From Candidatus Poseidonia sp. (lineage in GTDB: Archaea; Thermoplasmatota; Poseidoniia; Poseidoniales; Poseidoniaceae): a DNA stretch of 64,000 nt. The stretch lies in contig JAKMEE010000006.1 of the NCBI GenBank assembly GCA_022426155.1, forward strand, positions 1 to 64,000, given 5' to 3'. Below are positions 6,577 to 14,239 of this stretch, piece by piece. The translations under genes were made by a program, and so were the position numbers. The notes below the pieces were generated by a model that was not told where the DNA came from, did no database searches, and worked only from the letters and a program-made list of their open reading frames with translations. Position 1 is the stretch's first letter. Every line of letters starts with the position of its first letter.

Positions 6577-9534
6577 TCACTCAAAGAAGTCATCGAATTC
6601 GTCAGAGTACTTTGTTCGTGAATTACGAAGACGTGCGTCCAAGACCCGCTTCAATCGCTTTCGCTTCCGAACAATGATAGGGAGCAGGATGAAATTGAGC
6701 ACGATGGTGATGAGCATTACGGCTCCTGCGAGTTGGAATTCTGGCTCCTGCATGTTCTCATTGAGGGTTTGGAGCCATGGAATCCCAAGTGGGGGTTCTG
6801 GTTCTGGTGGTGGGATTGGAATCAGGTGTTGGTTGTAACTCCACCAGTCATCCTCGATCAAGACACGCAAGACGTTTCCAGACGGGTATGTTGCAGTCGT
6901 TTGTTCGTTACCGACGCTATCAATCGGGGCGAGAATGTAATAATAGGTCCGGTAGGGGCGAATTCCATCAACTTCAATTCCACTTTGATTGAAGGTTCCA
7001 ATCTCGCCAGGGGCTGATGAAATGTCCGAGACGAGCGGGGTGATGTAACGCAAATCCACGCCATTTGGCGCTTGCTCTACACGGTATAAATTCCATGTCA
7101 AATCACCTTGCGGCTCATGGTCAGGCCAGGTCCATGACATGTTGAGGTTGTAACACATAGACCAATCAAACGACCGATTGAAGCAATCAGTGCTGTTGGT
7201 GAATTCCCATGTGTGGCTAAATTGGGTCACAACAGACGATGGAGGGATTGCATCTCCACATAGCAAGGCAGCAGAACCCCCAACGCGGGTGATGTTCACC
7301 AACTGGAAGTTTGGCTCCCCCTCGCGGTTGGTGGGTGCGAGAGCGTAAGAGGCACAAATACCAGTTTCCAATGGTTCGGGGTCGGTCCATTGGGTGGTTG
7401 TCAACGAAAGATTGTCCACATGCGTGGTGAGAACTAATTCGCCCCAGATGAATTCGTTGATTCCTTGGCTTGGATCAGGAAAGTAGGTCGTTCCTTGGTT
7501 TCCTTGGAGTTTGTACATTTTCCATTCACCGCTGTAAGGGTTGGTGGTATCTCCAACAATGGTCCAATCCAGTTGAATTTGTCCTCCCTCCAATAAAGTC
7601 CAGTCGAGGTTTTCTGCTGTGATGTTGGCATCGGGAAGGGTTCCGATAATCAGGATGACCCCATTTTCAACCAAATCCAAATGGGCGTGGCCGAATTCGT
7701 CAATTTGGTAGAAGTTTGGAGCTTGTATGGTTGTCCAATTCTGGCTATCAAGCGAGGGGAGGTGACGCAAATCCACCGTCTCCAAATCTATATTTGAGGC
7801 AAGCATGGCGCTGAGGTTCATGTCCAATGAGATGCTTCTTAATCCAATATCACTTGAATCATCTTCTGTGGAGAGAATTTCAATCGAGATCAATTGTAAC
7901 GGTGACTTCCCACTTCCTATGGCATAGTTCTGACCAAGAATTGGCAATTGGATTGAAGATTGGAAGTAGGCTTCTTGTTCACTCACAGCCTCCCCTTCAA
8001 AGTAGGGGTCTATGGTCAAGTTCACGGCATTGAGTACGTCGAACTCAATGTAGGCATAGGCCATAGTTCCAAAGGGGTCTCTGGCCTCAAGCGTGATGTT
8101 ATGGTGCCCTAAGCCGAACATGCTACCTGTTTGGTTCAAAACCTGTCCGTAGCCCCAGACAAAGAATCCTTCACGCCATGTGAAATTGAGAGGTTGGGAG
8201 GCGATGGGACTTGCTCGTGCCACAAGTTCAATGTCATCACTTGTTTGATAGATGCTCAATAAATTTGGTTCTTGGATGTAGGGGTTGATTGTACCTGCCT
8301 CAACCGTTGTGGTCACTGTCATAACGTTGTCCGATGGGCGAACATCGTCACTCGATAGGAATGTGGAAGGTGCCCGGACGCGCAGTAAACGGTTGGCTCC
8401 AGTGGTGGTGAGGTTGTACACGCAGGTGGTTGAGTCTCCTGGCCAGAGGACGGGCACCTCACAGGACTCTTCAACCTCCAAGTCAAATTGAGGGCTGTAT
8501 ACCTCAAATAACACCGTCATGTTGACCACGGATATATTTCCATTATTCGTGATGACGCTATGAACTCGGTCTGTACCATAATAATATTCGGTGGCAAGAT
8601 TGTTGTGGCTTGGATAGATGTCAGACACAACAATGTCATGGCTGTCGTCAAGCACAATTTCTACTTGAGCGAGGTTGTTTTGCACGTTCATGTCTGCATA
8701 GATTGTGCCAGTGGTGTTGAACGCACCCCACTTTAGGATGTACCTGCCTTCTTGAGTATAATTCATCGAAGGGAGATTGATGTTGAAATCGGAAAAACCG
8801 CCCCATGAAGGTAGGTTTGTGACACTGATGTAAGATTCTTTCAGCAAAGAGGTCTCATCGTGGGTCCACAATTGCCATCCGAACATTGCATTCAAGCCGC
8901 AGTTGCCACATGAACTGACTTGTCCCTTTGCGTTGAATACATAATCGGTGTTTGAATTGAGTACATCTTCGCCATCGTAGGTTGCAAGATTGTTGATGTT
9001 TTCAAGAGGGTTGTGATTCTGATTGACAATGATATCAGTGAATTGGACGGTGATGTTAATGGTGTATCGTAGCACATCGTCAGCAGCGCTTTGGTCAATT
9101 TCATCAAATGCAAAGACGATGGTGAAGATGCCTTCTGAATTTTGTCCAGGCGTCCAAATCGATGCAGAGGTATAATTCAATGAGGTGCCGCCGTTGATGT
9201 TTCCAATGTTGATGACCCCCTTCTCTTCGTAATTTGATTTGCACATGTTGGCCGTCACGTTACCCTCGCAGGCATACCAGGCCAATCCACGGTTCAAACC
9301 AGCAGGATTCGTTGCTAAATTTTCGACCTCCACTGTAAACGACATCGGGTCAAAGGAAGAATGCCACGAATTTGGAGCTGGTGAAACTCCATTTTTCAAT
9401 CCCAATGATTGATTGAGGGCAGCACTTGCAGAGGGTGCCAACACCAAAGCACCCATAATGGATGCCAGCATCAAGGAAACAAGGAACAAACTCTTGTTTG
9501 CATGGGGTGAATCGCGTGGCTTGCGCTGTGTCAT
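6577..9534 (-). CDS. Large secreted surface protein with C-terminal membrane anchor
   Basis: A 985-residue protein of unknown function. The N-terminal signal peptide (basic start, then FLVSLMLASIMGALVLAPSA) ends in A-S-A-A. The bulk is beta-rich, with many N-x-S/T sequons and repeated Ig/CARDB-like segments, for example an N-N-G-N-I-S-V-V-N-M-T-V region near 330. Around residues 790-900 a fibronectin-type segment resembles W-T-W-P-D-H-E-P-Q-G-D-L-T-W-N-L-Y-R. A single membrane helix close to the C terminus (LAGAVMLITIVLNFILLPII) is followed by a very basic stretch and an acidic end. I chose the ATG at 9534 because AAGGAGG lies just upstream; an in-frame ATG at 9561 has no comparable site. The 3' end lies nine bases from the tRNA gene. 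Confidence 0.75.
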   Translation of the reverse strand: MTQRKPRDSPHANKSLFLVSLMLASIMGALVLAPSASAALNQSLGLKNGVSPAPNSWHSSFDPMSFTVEVENLATNPAGLNRGLAWYACEGNVTANMCKSNYEEKGVINIGNINGGTSLNYTSASIWTPGQNSEGIFTIVFAFDEIDQSAADDVLRYTINITVQFTDIIVNQNHNPLENINNLATYDGEDVLNSNTDYVFNAKGQVSSCGNCGLNAMFGWQLWTHDETSLLKESYISVTNLPSWGGFSDFNINLPSMNYTQEGRYILKWGAFNTTGTIYADMNVQNNLAQVEIVLDDSHDIVVSDIYPSHNNLATEYYYGTDRVHSVITNNGNISVVNMTVLFEVYSPQFDLEVEESCEVPVLWPGDSTTCVYNLTTTGANRLLRVRAPSTFLSSDDVRPSDNVMTVTTTVEAGTINPYIQEPNLLSIYQTSDDIELVARASPIASQPLNFTWREGFFVWGYGQVLNQTGSMFGLGHHNITLEARDPFGTMAYAYIEFDVLNAVNLTIDPYFEGEAVSEQEAYFQSSIQLPILGQNYAIGSGKSPLQLISIEILSTEDDSSDIGLRSISLDMNLSAMLASNIDLETVDLRHLPSLDSQNWTTIQAPNFYQIDEFGHAHLDLVENGVILIIGTLPDANITAENLDWTLLEGGQIQLDWTIVGDTTNPYSGEWKMYKLQGNQGTTYFPDPSQGINEFIWGELVLTTHVDNLSLTTTQWTDPEPLETGICASYALAPTNREGEPNFQLVNITRVGGSAALLCGDAIPPSSVVTQFSHTWEFTNSTDCFNRSFDWSMCYNLNMSWTWPDHEPQGDLTWNLYRVEQAPNGVDLRYITPLVSDISSAPGEIGTFNQSGIEVDGIRPYRTYYYILAPIDSVGNEQTTATYPSGNVLRVLIEDDWWSYNQHLIPIPPPEPEPPLGIPWLQTLNENMQEPEFQLAGAVMLITIVLNFILLPIIVRKRKRLKRVLDARLRNSRTKYSDEFDDFFE

Positions 9535-9701
9535 CGTCCCCTCCTTGCGGATGGGATTCAAAGACTCATCGCTTCCGAGGCGGGAGATGTCCCTGATTTC
9601 CCCCTTCCTTTGTCACGCCGATGATGAAGAGGTTCTCAAATGATTTTACTGCGTGTGGTCATGGCGGCAACCTCATGAATTACGGGGAATGTGGGAGTCT
9701 C

Positions 9702-10781
9702 ATGCGCCCTGCAAACGTTTCCTCTCTTCAACGAGACGACCGTGGGCTTACTGCAGTGATTGAATTTCTCTCAGCGTTTACTTTATTCTTGATGATTCTC
9801 ACGGCATTTCTTTCACTCGCCCAATTGCAAATGGGCTCAAATGACCCAGCAGTTGACCGTCTGGACCGTGCTGCTGCAATGGGGTTGGATCGCCTTACTT
9901 CGAGTGAAGGATGGTTTGTTCCTTTGTCCGATGATTCTCTTGATTATGCCAATTCAACAGCTGAGTGGCACCTGCATGATGCAGCGTCGCTCAACGATGG
10001 AAGGGTCCAACCTGGGCTGATGGAGGGATACCGGTTGTCGATGGACAAAATCTTGGCTCTCAACAATGTCACGGAACATGGAATGTCACAAGGTTTGGGA
10101 CTCTCGGAAGATTTCAGCCTTCATCTCTCAATTATAGTGATTGAGAGTTCATCCTCCGAACGGCTCGGGGAGGTCCTCTTCAATGGAGGTACGAACCGTG
10201 GTTCAGCTCCATCATCATCAACCGCATATCGAACCTTTTACCAAGAGGGTGAAGCTCTCCAGGTGGTGCTCGAAGTCCATGATGGAGGGCGCAAAAACAA
10301 CATTTTGCAAGTGACTGAAATCATGGCACGCCCGTCTTCAAGTGGACCAGAATGGATTGAAATCAACAATCCAAACAACTTTGCCATCGCACTTAGGGGT
10401 TGGTCCCTCAACCATACGTCCTCAGATGGGTCCACGAATTATCTCTTCCAGTCAGGTGTTCTTTCGGGCAATTCGGTTTCCTTGCTGAGCGGAGATCCAA
10501 CAACTCAAGTGGTCGGAAATGCAACGCATGTTCTTGACCTCGGGCAAGAGGGTTTCCTCGGCATCGGGTCAGTGGACGGCCTTGGCGATGGAGGTGGAGT
10601 TCTACGATTACGGTACACCCAACTCGATGAAGTGGCTCCAGGGGATGTCATGCGCGCTTCTTGGGGCGGTGATACGGGGCTCTTTTTAGTGACGGGCCAA
10701 TCTTTGCAGTGGGGTGGAATTGATCGTTTTACTACAAGCTCATGGAGTATCACAGATGTGCCAACTCCCGGCGAAAATTAA
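9702..10781 (+). CDS. Pilin-like protein with lamin-tail domain
   Basis: The N terminus reads like an archaeal type IV prepilin. A short positively charged leader ends in D-D-R-G, then comes L-T-A-V-I-E-F and a hydrophobic helix to about residue 42. This resembles the haloarchaeal pilin pattern R-G-V-S-P-V-I. Around residues 200-330 lies a lamin-tail-like domain: I-L-Q-V-T-E-I-M, then G-P-E-W-I-E-I-N-N-P-N-N-F-A, and L-R-G-W-S-L. Such domains occur in many exported bacterial and archaeal proteins. The ATG at 9702 is chosen because GGGAG precedes it and it gives a 15-residue leader. The frame is open back to 9621. The gene is followed by three KaiC-like genes on the same strand. Processing by a prepilin peptidase is inference. 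Confidence 0.7.
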   Translation: MRPANVSSLQRDDRGLTAVIEFLSAFTLFLMILTAFLSLAQLQMGSNDPAVDRLDRAAAMGLDRLTSSEGWFVPLSDDSLDYANSTAEWHLHDAASLNDGRVQPGLMEGYRLSMDKILALNNVTEHGMSQGLGLSEDFSLHLSIIVIESSSSERLGEVLFNGGTNRGSAPSSSTAYRTFYQEGEALQVVLEVHDGGRKNNILQVTEIMARPSSSGPEWIEINNPNNFAIALRGWSLNHTSSDGSTNYLFQSGVLSGNSVSLLSGDPTTQVVGNATHVLDLGQEGFLGIGSVDGLGDGGGVLRLRYTQLDEVAPGDVMRASWGGDTGLFLVTGQSLQWGGIDRFTTSSWSITDVPTPGEN

Positions 10782-10858
10782 GGCATAGAAGGTTCTCATT
10801 TCACCGACATTTCGGCGGACACTTCATCAACCTGTGCTTGTTCCATCAGTTTGGTCCC

Positions 10859-11641
10859 ATGCAACCTGCTACCGTATACACAAGAGACCGGTGCGTTACC
10901 GGTATTCACGGATTGGACGAAATTCTCAGGGGAGGAATCCCTTACGGTTCCACGGTTCTTGCGGCGGGGACATGCGGTTCAGGGAAAACCACATTGGGGA
11001 TGGAATTTCTGGTTCGTGGAGCATTGGCTGGTGAAGCATGTGCACATTTTACGGCAACAGAACCTTCGGTAAAATTGCTTGAGAACATCCGGCAGTATGC
11101 CTTTTTTGACATGAACATGGTCGATTCTGGTCTCATCAACGTGTTTGACATGGACGTTCTGTATTCTTGGCTTGGGCTCGACAAAGCTTCGTTTGACCTA
11201 GAGGACGTGCACGCCCTCATCAAGGCCATCGTTGACATCGTGAACACCATTGGTGTGACGCGTTTGGTCATCGATTCAGTAACCACACTTTGTTACAAAA
11301 TCAAATCCGAGCAGTTGATTCGAGACTTTTTGTTCACGCTCGGGAAAAAACTCGCAACGCTGGGGTGCACCACGATCTTGATCTCAGAAATCACTTCTGC
11401 AACCGAAAACGCACACTGGTCATCCTTTGGCGTAGAAGAAGCCATTGCTGACGGAATCATTGTGATGGGAGATTCAGAACGCATGGGCCATTTACTTCGC
11501 TTCCTTCAGGTTGTAAAAATGCGTGGAACTTCACACAGTCGTGCCAAGCATGCCATTGAACTCACCCCCCTTGGCGTCATGCTGACGCCGATGTTGAAAT
11601 GGGGTGCTTCGGCGGATAAATCGAGTCGATGGGGGCAGTAA
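10859..11641 (+). CDS. KaiC/RecA-superfamily ATPase (intact P-loop)
   Basis: A single-domain KaiC-like ATPase of 260 residues. It opens with G-I-H-G-L-D-E-I-L-R-G-G-I-P-Y-G, the typical KaiC lead-in, followed by Walker A G-T-C-G-S-G-K-T-T at 37-45. The E-P-S-V-K-L-L-E-N segment corresponds to the KaiC acidic pair region, although the usual E-E is T-E. Walker B is L-V-I-D-S-V-T-T-L at 136-144. Proteins of this class include ArlH/FlaH of the archaellum and Rad55-like regulators; which group this belongs to cannot be decided by eye. The longer frame start at 10742 overlaps the previous gene and reads as non-homologous sequence, so the ATG at 10859 is preferred. Confidence 0.82.
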   Translation: MQPATVYTRDRCVTGIHGLDEILRGGIPYGSTVLAAGTCGSGKTTLGMEFLVRGALAGEACAHFTATEPSVKLLENIRQYAFFDMNMVDSGLINVFDMDVLYSWLGLDKASFDLEDVHALIKAIVDIVNTIGVTRLVIDSVTTLCYKIKSEQLIRDFLFTLGKKLATLGCTTILISEITSATENAHWSSFGVEEAIADGIIVMGDSERMGHLLRFLQVVKMRGTSHSRAKHAIELTPLGVMLTPMLKWGASADKSSRWGQ

Positions 11642-11643
11642 TC

Positions 11644-12228
11644 ATGTTTGAATTGGATCAACGAATTGCAGAACAATTGACTCAAGTATCTCTGAACAGC
11701 GCTGTTCAGGTTCGTGTCGGAGCAGCCAATTCGTTCATGGTGACCGCTAGCACCATCATTCCGCTCATGCAGATGTTCGAGATGGGTGGCGTTTACATTT
11801 CTGCAAGCCGTGGCGCCGTAGAAATTATTCAGGCCTTTGAAGCCATAGGGATCGACGTGTCCCACATCCAATTCTTGGATTTGGTTTCATCTGGTATTTT
11901 GGGCGGGACTGATGTTCCGTATCCGAACGTTACCTTCGTTGATAGCCCAATCATGCTCGAGAGTATTTTGTTGCGAACACTTTACACCCTTCGGACGGTG
12001 AACACCCCGCGAAACTTTGTGTTCCTTGACAGCGTCAATGCCCTTTCAATCTACAACGATGAACGAATGTTGGCTGAGTACCTTCACACGTTCATCAACA
12101 CCTTCCGCCAACGAGAGGTACTTTCTGTGATTCTCAATGTTCCAGACCAAACACCACCACTGGTGCTTTCGAATTTGGATACATACTGCACCGATATTGT
12201 CGACCGAGGGCAAGTCGTAATTCTTTGA
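11644..12228 (+). CDS. KaiC-like protein lacking a Walker A motif
   Basis: A 194-residue protein that follows the intact KaiC-like ATPase with two bases between stop and start. It appears to share the RecA-like fold: an early strand (N-S-F-M-V-T-A-S-T-I-I), a second strand G-G-V-Y-I-S-A-S-R-G, and a Walker-B-like strand N-F-V-F-L-D-S-V-N-A-L near 120-130. No G-x-x-x-x-G-K-T is present, so ATP hydrolysis is unlikely. The length is short compared with about 230-260 for the family. The homology call rests on motif order and gene context and should be treated as probable. A role as a non-catalytic partner of the upstream ATPase is inference. Confidence 0.6.
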   Translation: MFELDQRIAEQLTQVSLNSAVQVRVGAANSFMVTASTIIPLMQMFEMGGVYISASRGAVEIIQAFEAIGIDVSHIQFLDLVSSGILGGTDVPYPNVTFVDSPIMLESILLRTLYTLRTVNTPRNFVFLDSVNALSIYNDERMLAEYLHTFINTFRQREVLSVILNVPDQTPPLVLSNLDTYCTDIVDRGQVVIL

Positions 12229-12238
12229 GGTGATGATG

Positions 12239-13042
12239 ATGGCGCGTAAGATTACATTCGATGCAGAAGATGAAGAATTCTTTGGCAAGGTCGGCTCCTT
12301 TGGCGTTCCAAAGTTCGACAATGAAATGCGAGGAGGTGTCCCTCGCGGCTTCACCATGATCGCCTTTACAGAAACTGGTTCAGGAAGTGAATTATTTGCA
12401 AAACAATTCACATCACCTGCTGAAGAACCTGACAACACACTTTACATCACAACTGAAGAAGGAAAGCAAGAAATTACTCGTATTTTTCAGAAATACAACT
12501 GGCCGTTGGACATCAATGTCCGTACCATTGGGGAAGAATACAATGCCAATGTCCTCGAACGAGAACTTCTTGCCAGCCGTTACCGTCTGGAAGGATTTCA
12601 ACTTGACGACATTCAACGCTTGGCTCAGACACGATTTGTTGAGGATAACAACCAGGATTATTTGACAGAAGTCACCAATGAGATCATGGGCTTAGGTCCC
12701 TATTTCCGAGCAGTGTTAGACAACTTAGATTTCTTTCTTCAACGTGAAGACCCAGCCCGTGTACTTTCCATGGTCAGGATGCTTCAGGCCCATGCCCAAC
12801 TCGTTCGTGGGTTACTGTTGATCTCAGTTTCGACCGACGGACTTGATCCTGCTATCAAACAAGAATTGTCGTCAATTGCTGACATGGTTCTTTCGTTTAA
12901 AGTACGAACAATTGGTACAGATTTCGAAAATTCCATGATTGTTTCAAAATTCAGAAACGCACCGGAGAATCTCAAAATCCTTGTGTTCCGGGTCACTCCA
13001 GATGAAGGAATCACGCCTGAAACTGTTGAGCGTATTGCTTGA
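12239..13042 (+). CDS. KaiC-like protein with degenerate P-loop
   Basis: This 267-residue protein has the KaiC lead-in (F-G-V-P-K-F-D-N-E-M-R-G-G-V-P-R-G) followed at about 43-52 by T-E-T-G-S-G-S-E. The position of the essential P-loop lysine is therefore not lysine. A later strand R-A-V-L-D-N-L-D-F-F-L resembles Walker B. Four start codons in a row (GTG at 12230, then ATG at 12233, 12236 and 12239) are in frame. GAGGTG at 12227-12232 best suits 12239. It is the third of three consecutive KaiC-like genes, all apparently in one transcript. Nucleotide binding without hydrolysis, or a purely structural role, is inference. Confidence 0.65.
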   Translation: MARKITFDAEDEEFFGKVGSFGVPKFDNEMRGGVPRGFTMIAFTETGSGSELFAKQFTSPAEEPDNTLYITTEEGKQEITRIFQKYNWPLDINVRTIGEEYNANVLERELLASRYRLEGFQLDDIQRLAQTRFVEDNNQDYLTEVTNEIMGLGPYFRAVLDNLDFFLQREDPARVLSMVRMLQAHAQLVRGLLLISVSTDGLDPAIKQELSSIADMVLSFKVRTIGTDFENSMIVSKFRNAPENLKILVFRVTPDEGITPETVERIA

Positions 13043-13093
13043 TGGATTCCTCTGGCAACAAAACGACACCTCCAAAACAGTCGGGGGTTCGCC

Positions 13094-13867
13094 ATGTTCA
13101 TGGGCAAGCGTGCAGCCACCGGAGGATTCGCCCCCGACGGCATCGACGAAAAAGAGTGGCATGTCTTGGAGGCTCAATTGGAGGCCACCATCCCAAATTA
13201 CGACCGTGTCAATCGTTGGATGACGTTTGGACAAGACAAACGATGGAGGAGAAATGTGCGGAATCATGCTATGGCTGGCATGAAAGTGCTTGAGGTTGGA
13301 TGTGGGCCAGGTTCATTTGCAGAGGACCTCGTTGGACTCGATGTGACCTGCTTAGATCCCTCCCCTGAAATGTTGGCTACTGCTCAACGACGTGTTGAGG
13401 CCGCACGCGCATCTCGTAACGAGCCTCCAGCTCAATACGTTGAGGCCATTGCGGAATCCATTCCACTACCTGACGATTCATTTGACATGGTGTTCTGCTT
13501 GTTTTCCTTCCGTGATTTTCAAGATAAAGCCCGAGGCTTAGAGGAAATTTTCCGTGTCCTCAAGCCGGGGGGGCAATTGATCATCTGTGATGCAGGAAAA
13601 GCCAACTGGCTGCATGGTTTCTTCGGATATCTTTGGATGAATTCGGTGGTCCAATTAATGGCTCGTATCATCACCAAAGAAAAGAATCATCCATGGAAGG
13701 GTCTTGCAAAGAGTTACACCCATTATGGTACAAATGGATACTATCGAAAGATGTTGAAGGCTGTTGGCTTTCAAGATGTTCAAGGTCGTTTATTATGGCC
13801 ATTGGGTATGGCCAGTCGTTTCAGAGGGCGCAAGCCAGAATCTCTTGCAAGAGATGCACCCCGTTAG
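13094..13867 (+). CDS. UbiE/MenG-type class I SAM methyltransferase
   Basis: The SAM-binding motif I is V-L-E-V-G-C-G-P-G at 65-73. Motif II/III regions follow (C-L-D-P-S-P-E-M-L near 86, and P-L-P-D-D-S-F-D-M-V-F near 125). The UbiE-like segment S-F-R-D-F-Q-D-K-A-R-G-L-E-E-I-F-R-V-L-K-P-G-G follows. This resembles quinone-ring C-methyltransferases (demethylmenaquinone to menaquinone), which would fit a respiring cell, but the substrate is not proven by sequence. The start at 13094 follows a GGGGG stretch, and an ATG two codons later is equally possible. The gene lies 45 bases upstream of the ATPase operon and may be co-transcribed. Confidence 0.8.
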   Translation: MFMGKRAATGGFAPDGIDEKEWHVLEAQLEATIPNYDRVNRWMTFGQDKRWRRNVRNHAMAGMKVLEVGCGPGSFAEDLVGLDVTCLDPSPEMLATAQRRVEAARASRNEPPAQYVEAIAESIPLPDDSFDMVFCLFSFRDFQDKARGLEEIFRVLKPGGQLIICDAGKANWLHGFFGYLWMNSVVQLMARIITKEKNHPWKGLAKSYTHYGTNGYYRKMLKAVGFQDVQGRLLWPLGMASRFRGRKPESLARDAPR

Positions 13868-13912
13868 AGTGATAAACCCCCTTTCGTTGAACGAGTCAGA
13901 GTGGTGTTTGAT

Positions 13913-14230
13913 ATGGGTATGGCCGACGTCTTGCGCAGCATCAAAAAAGCCGAGCAGGATGCTGAAAAGCGCCTGAGTCAGGCTCAAGATGAAGCCTCAA
14001 AAATCATTGCTGATGCTCGCAAGAAATCATCAGACTTAATTCAAGAGGCTGCAGATGCTTCCGTGACCACCACTCAAACCCTTCTTGATGAAGCACGTGG
14101 CAAGGGTCAAGCCGAGGCGGACAAAGTCAAATCGGATGGCGCCAAAGTTGTCGCAAAGATTGAAAACGATTCCAGTGAGAACCAAGACAAAGCAGTCAAA
14201 TTGGTTCTCGACGCATTATTGTCTGAGTGA
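13913..14230 (+). CDS. ahaH: A-type ATP synthase subunit H
   Basis: The first gene of the A-ATPase operon encodes a 105-residue, almost fully helical, alanine- and charge-rich protein with long heptad stretches (A-E-Q-D-A-E-K-R-L-S-Q-A-Q-D-E-A near the start). That fits the peripheral-stalk subunit H, which pairs with subunit E as a right-handed coiled coil between subunit I and the catalytic head. In-frame starts at 13901 (GTG), 13913 (ATG) and 13919 (ATG) cannot be separated with certainty. Low-complexity helical sequence alone would be a weak call, but position directly before subunit I makes it firm. The stop is nine bases before the subunit I start. Confidence 0.85.
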   Translation: MGMADVLRSIKKAEQDAEKRLSQAQDEASKIIADARKKSSDLIQEAADASVTTTQTLLDEARGKGQAEADKVKSDGAKVVAKIENDSSENQDKAVKLVLDALLSE

Positions 14231-14239
14231 GGGATCGTT

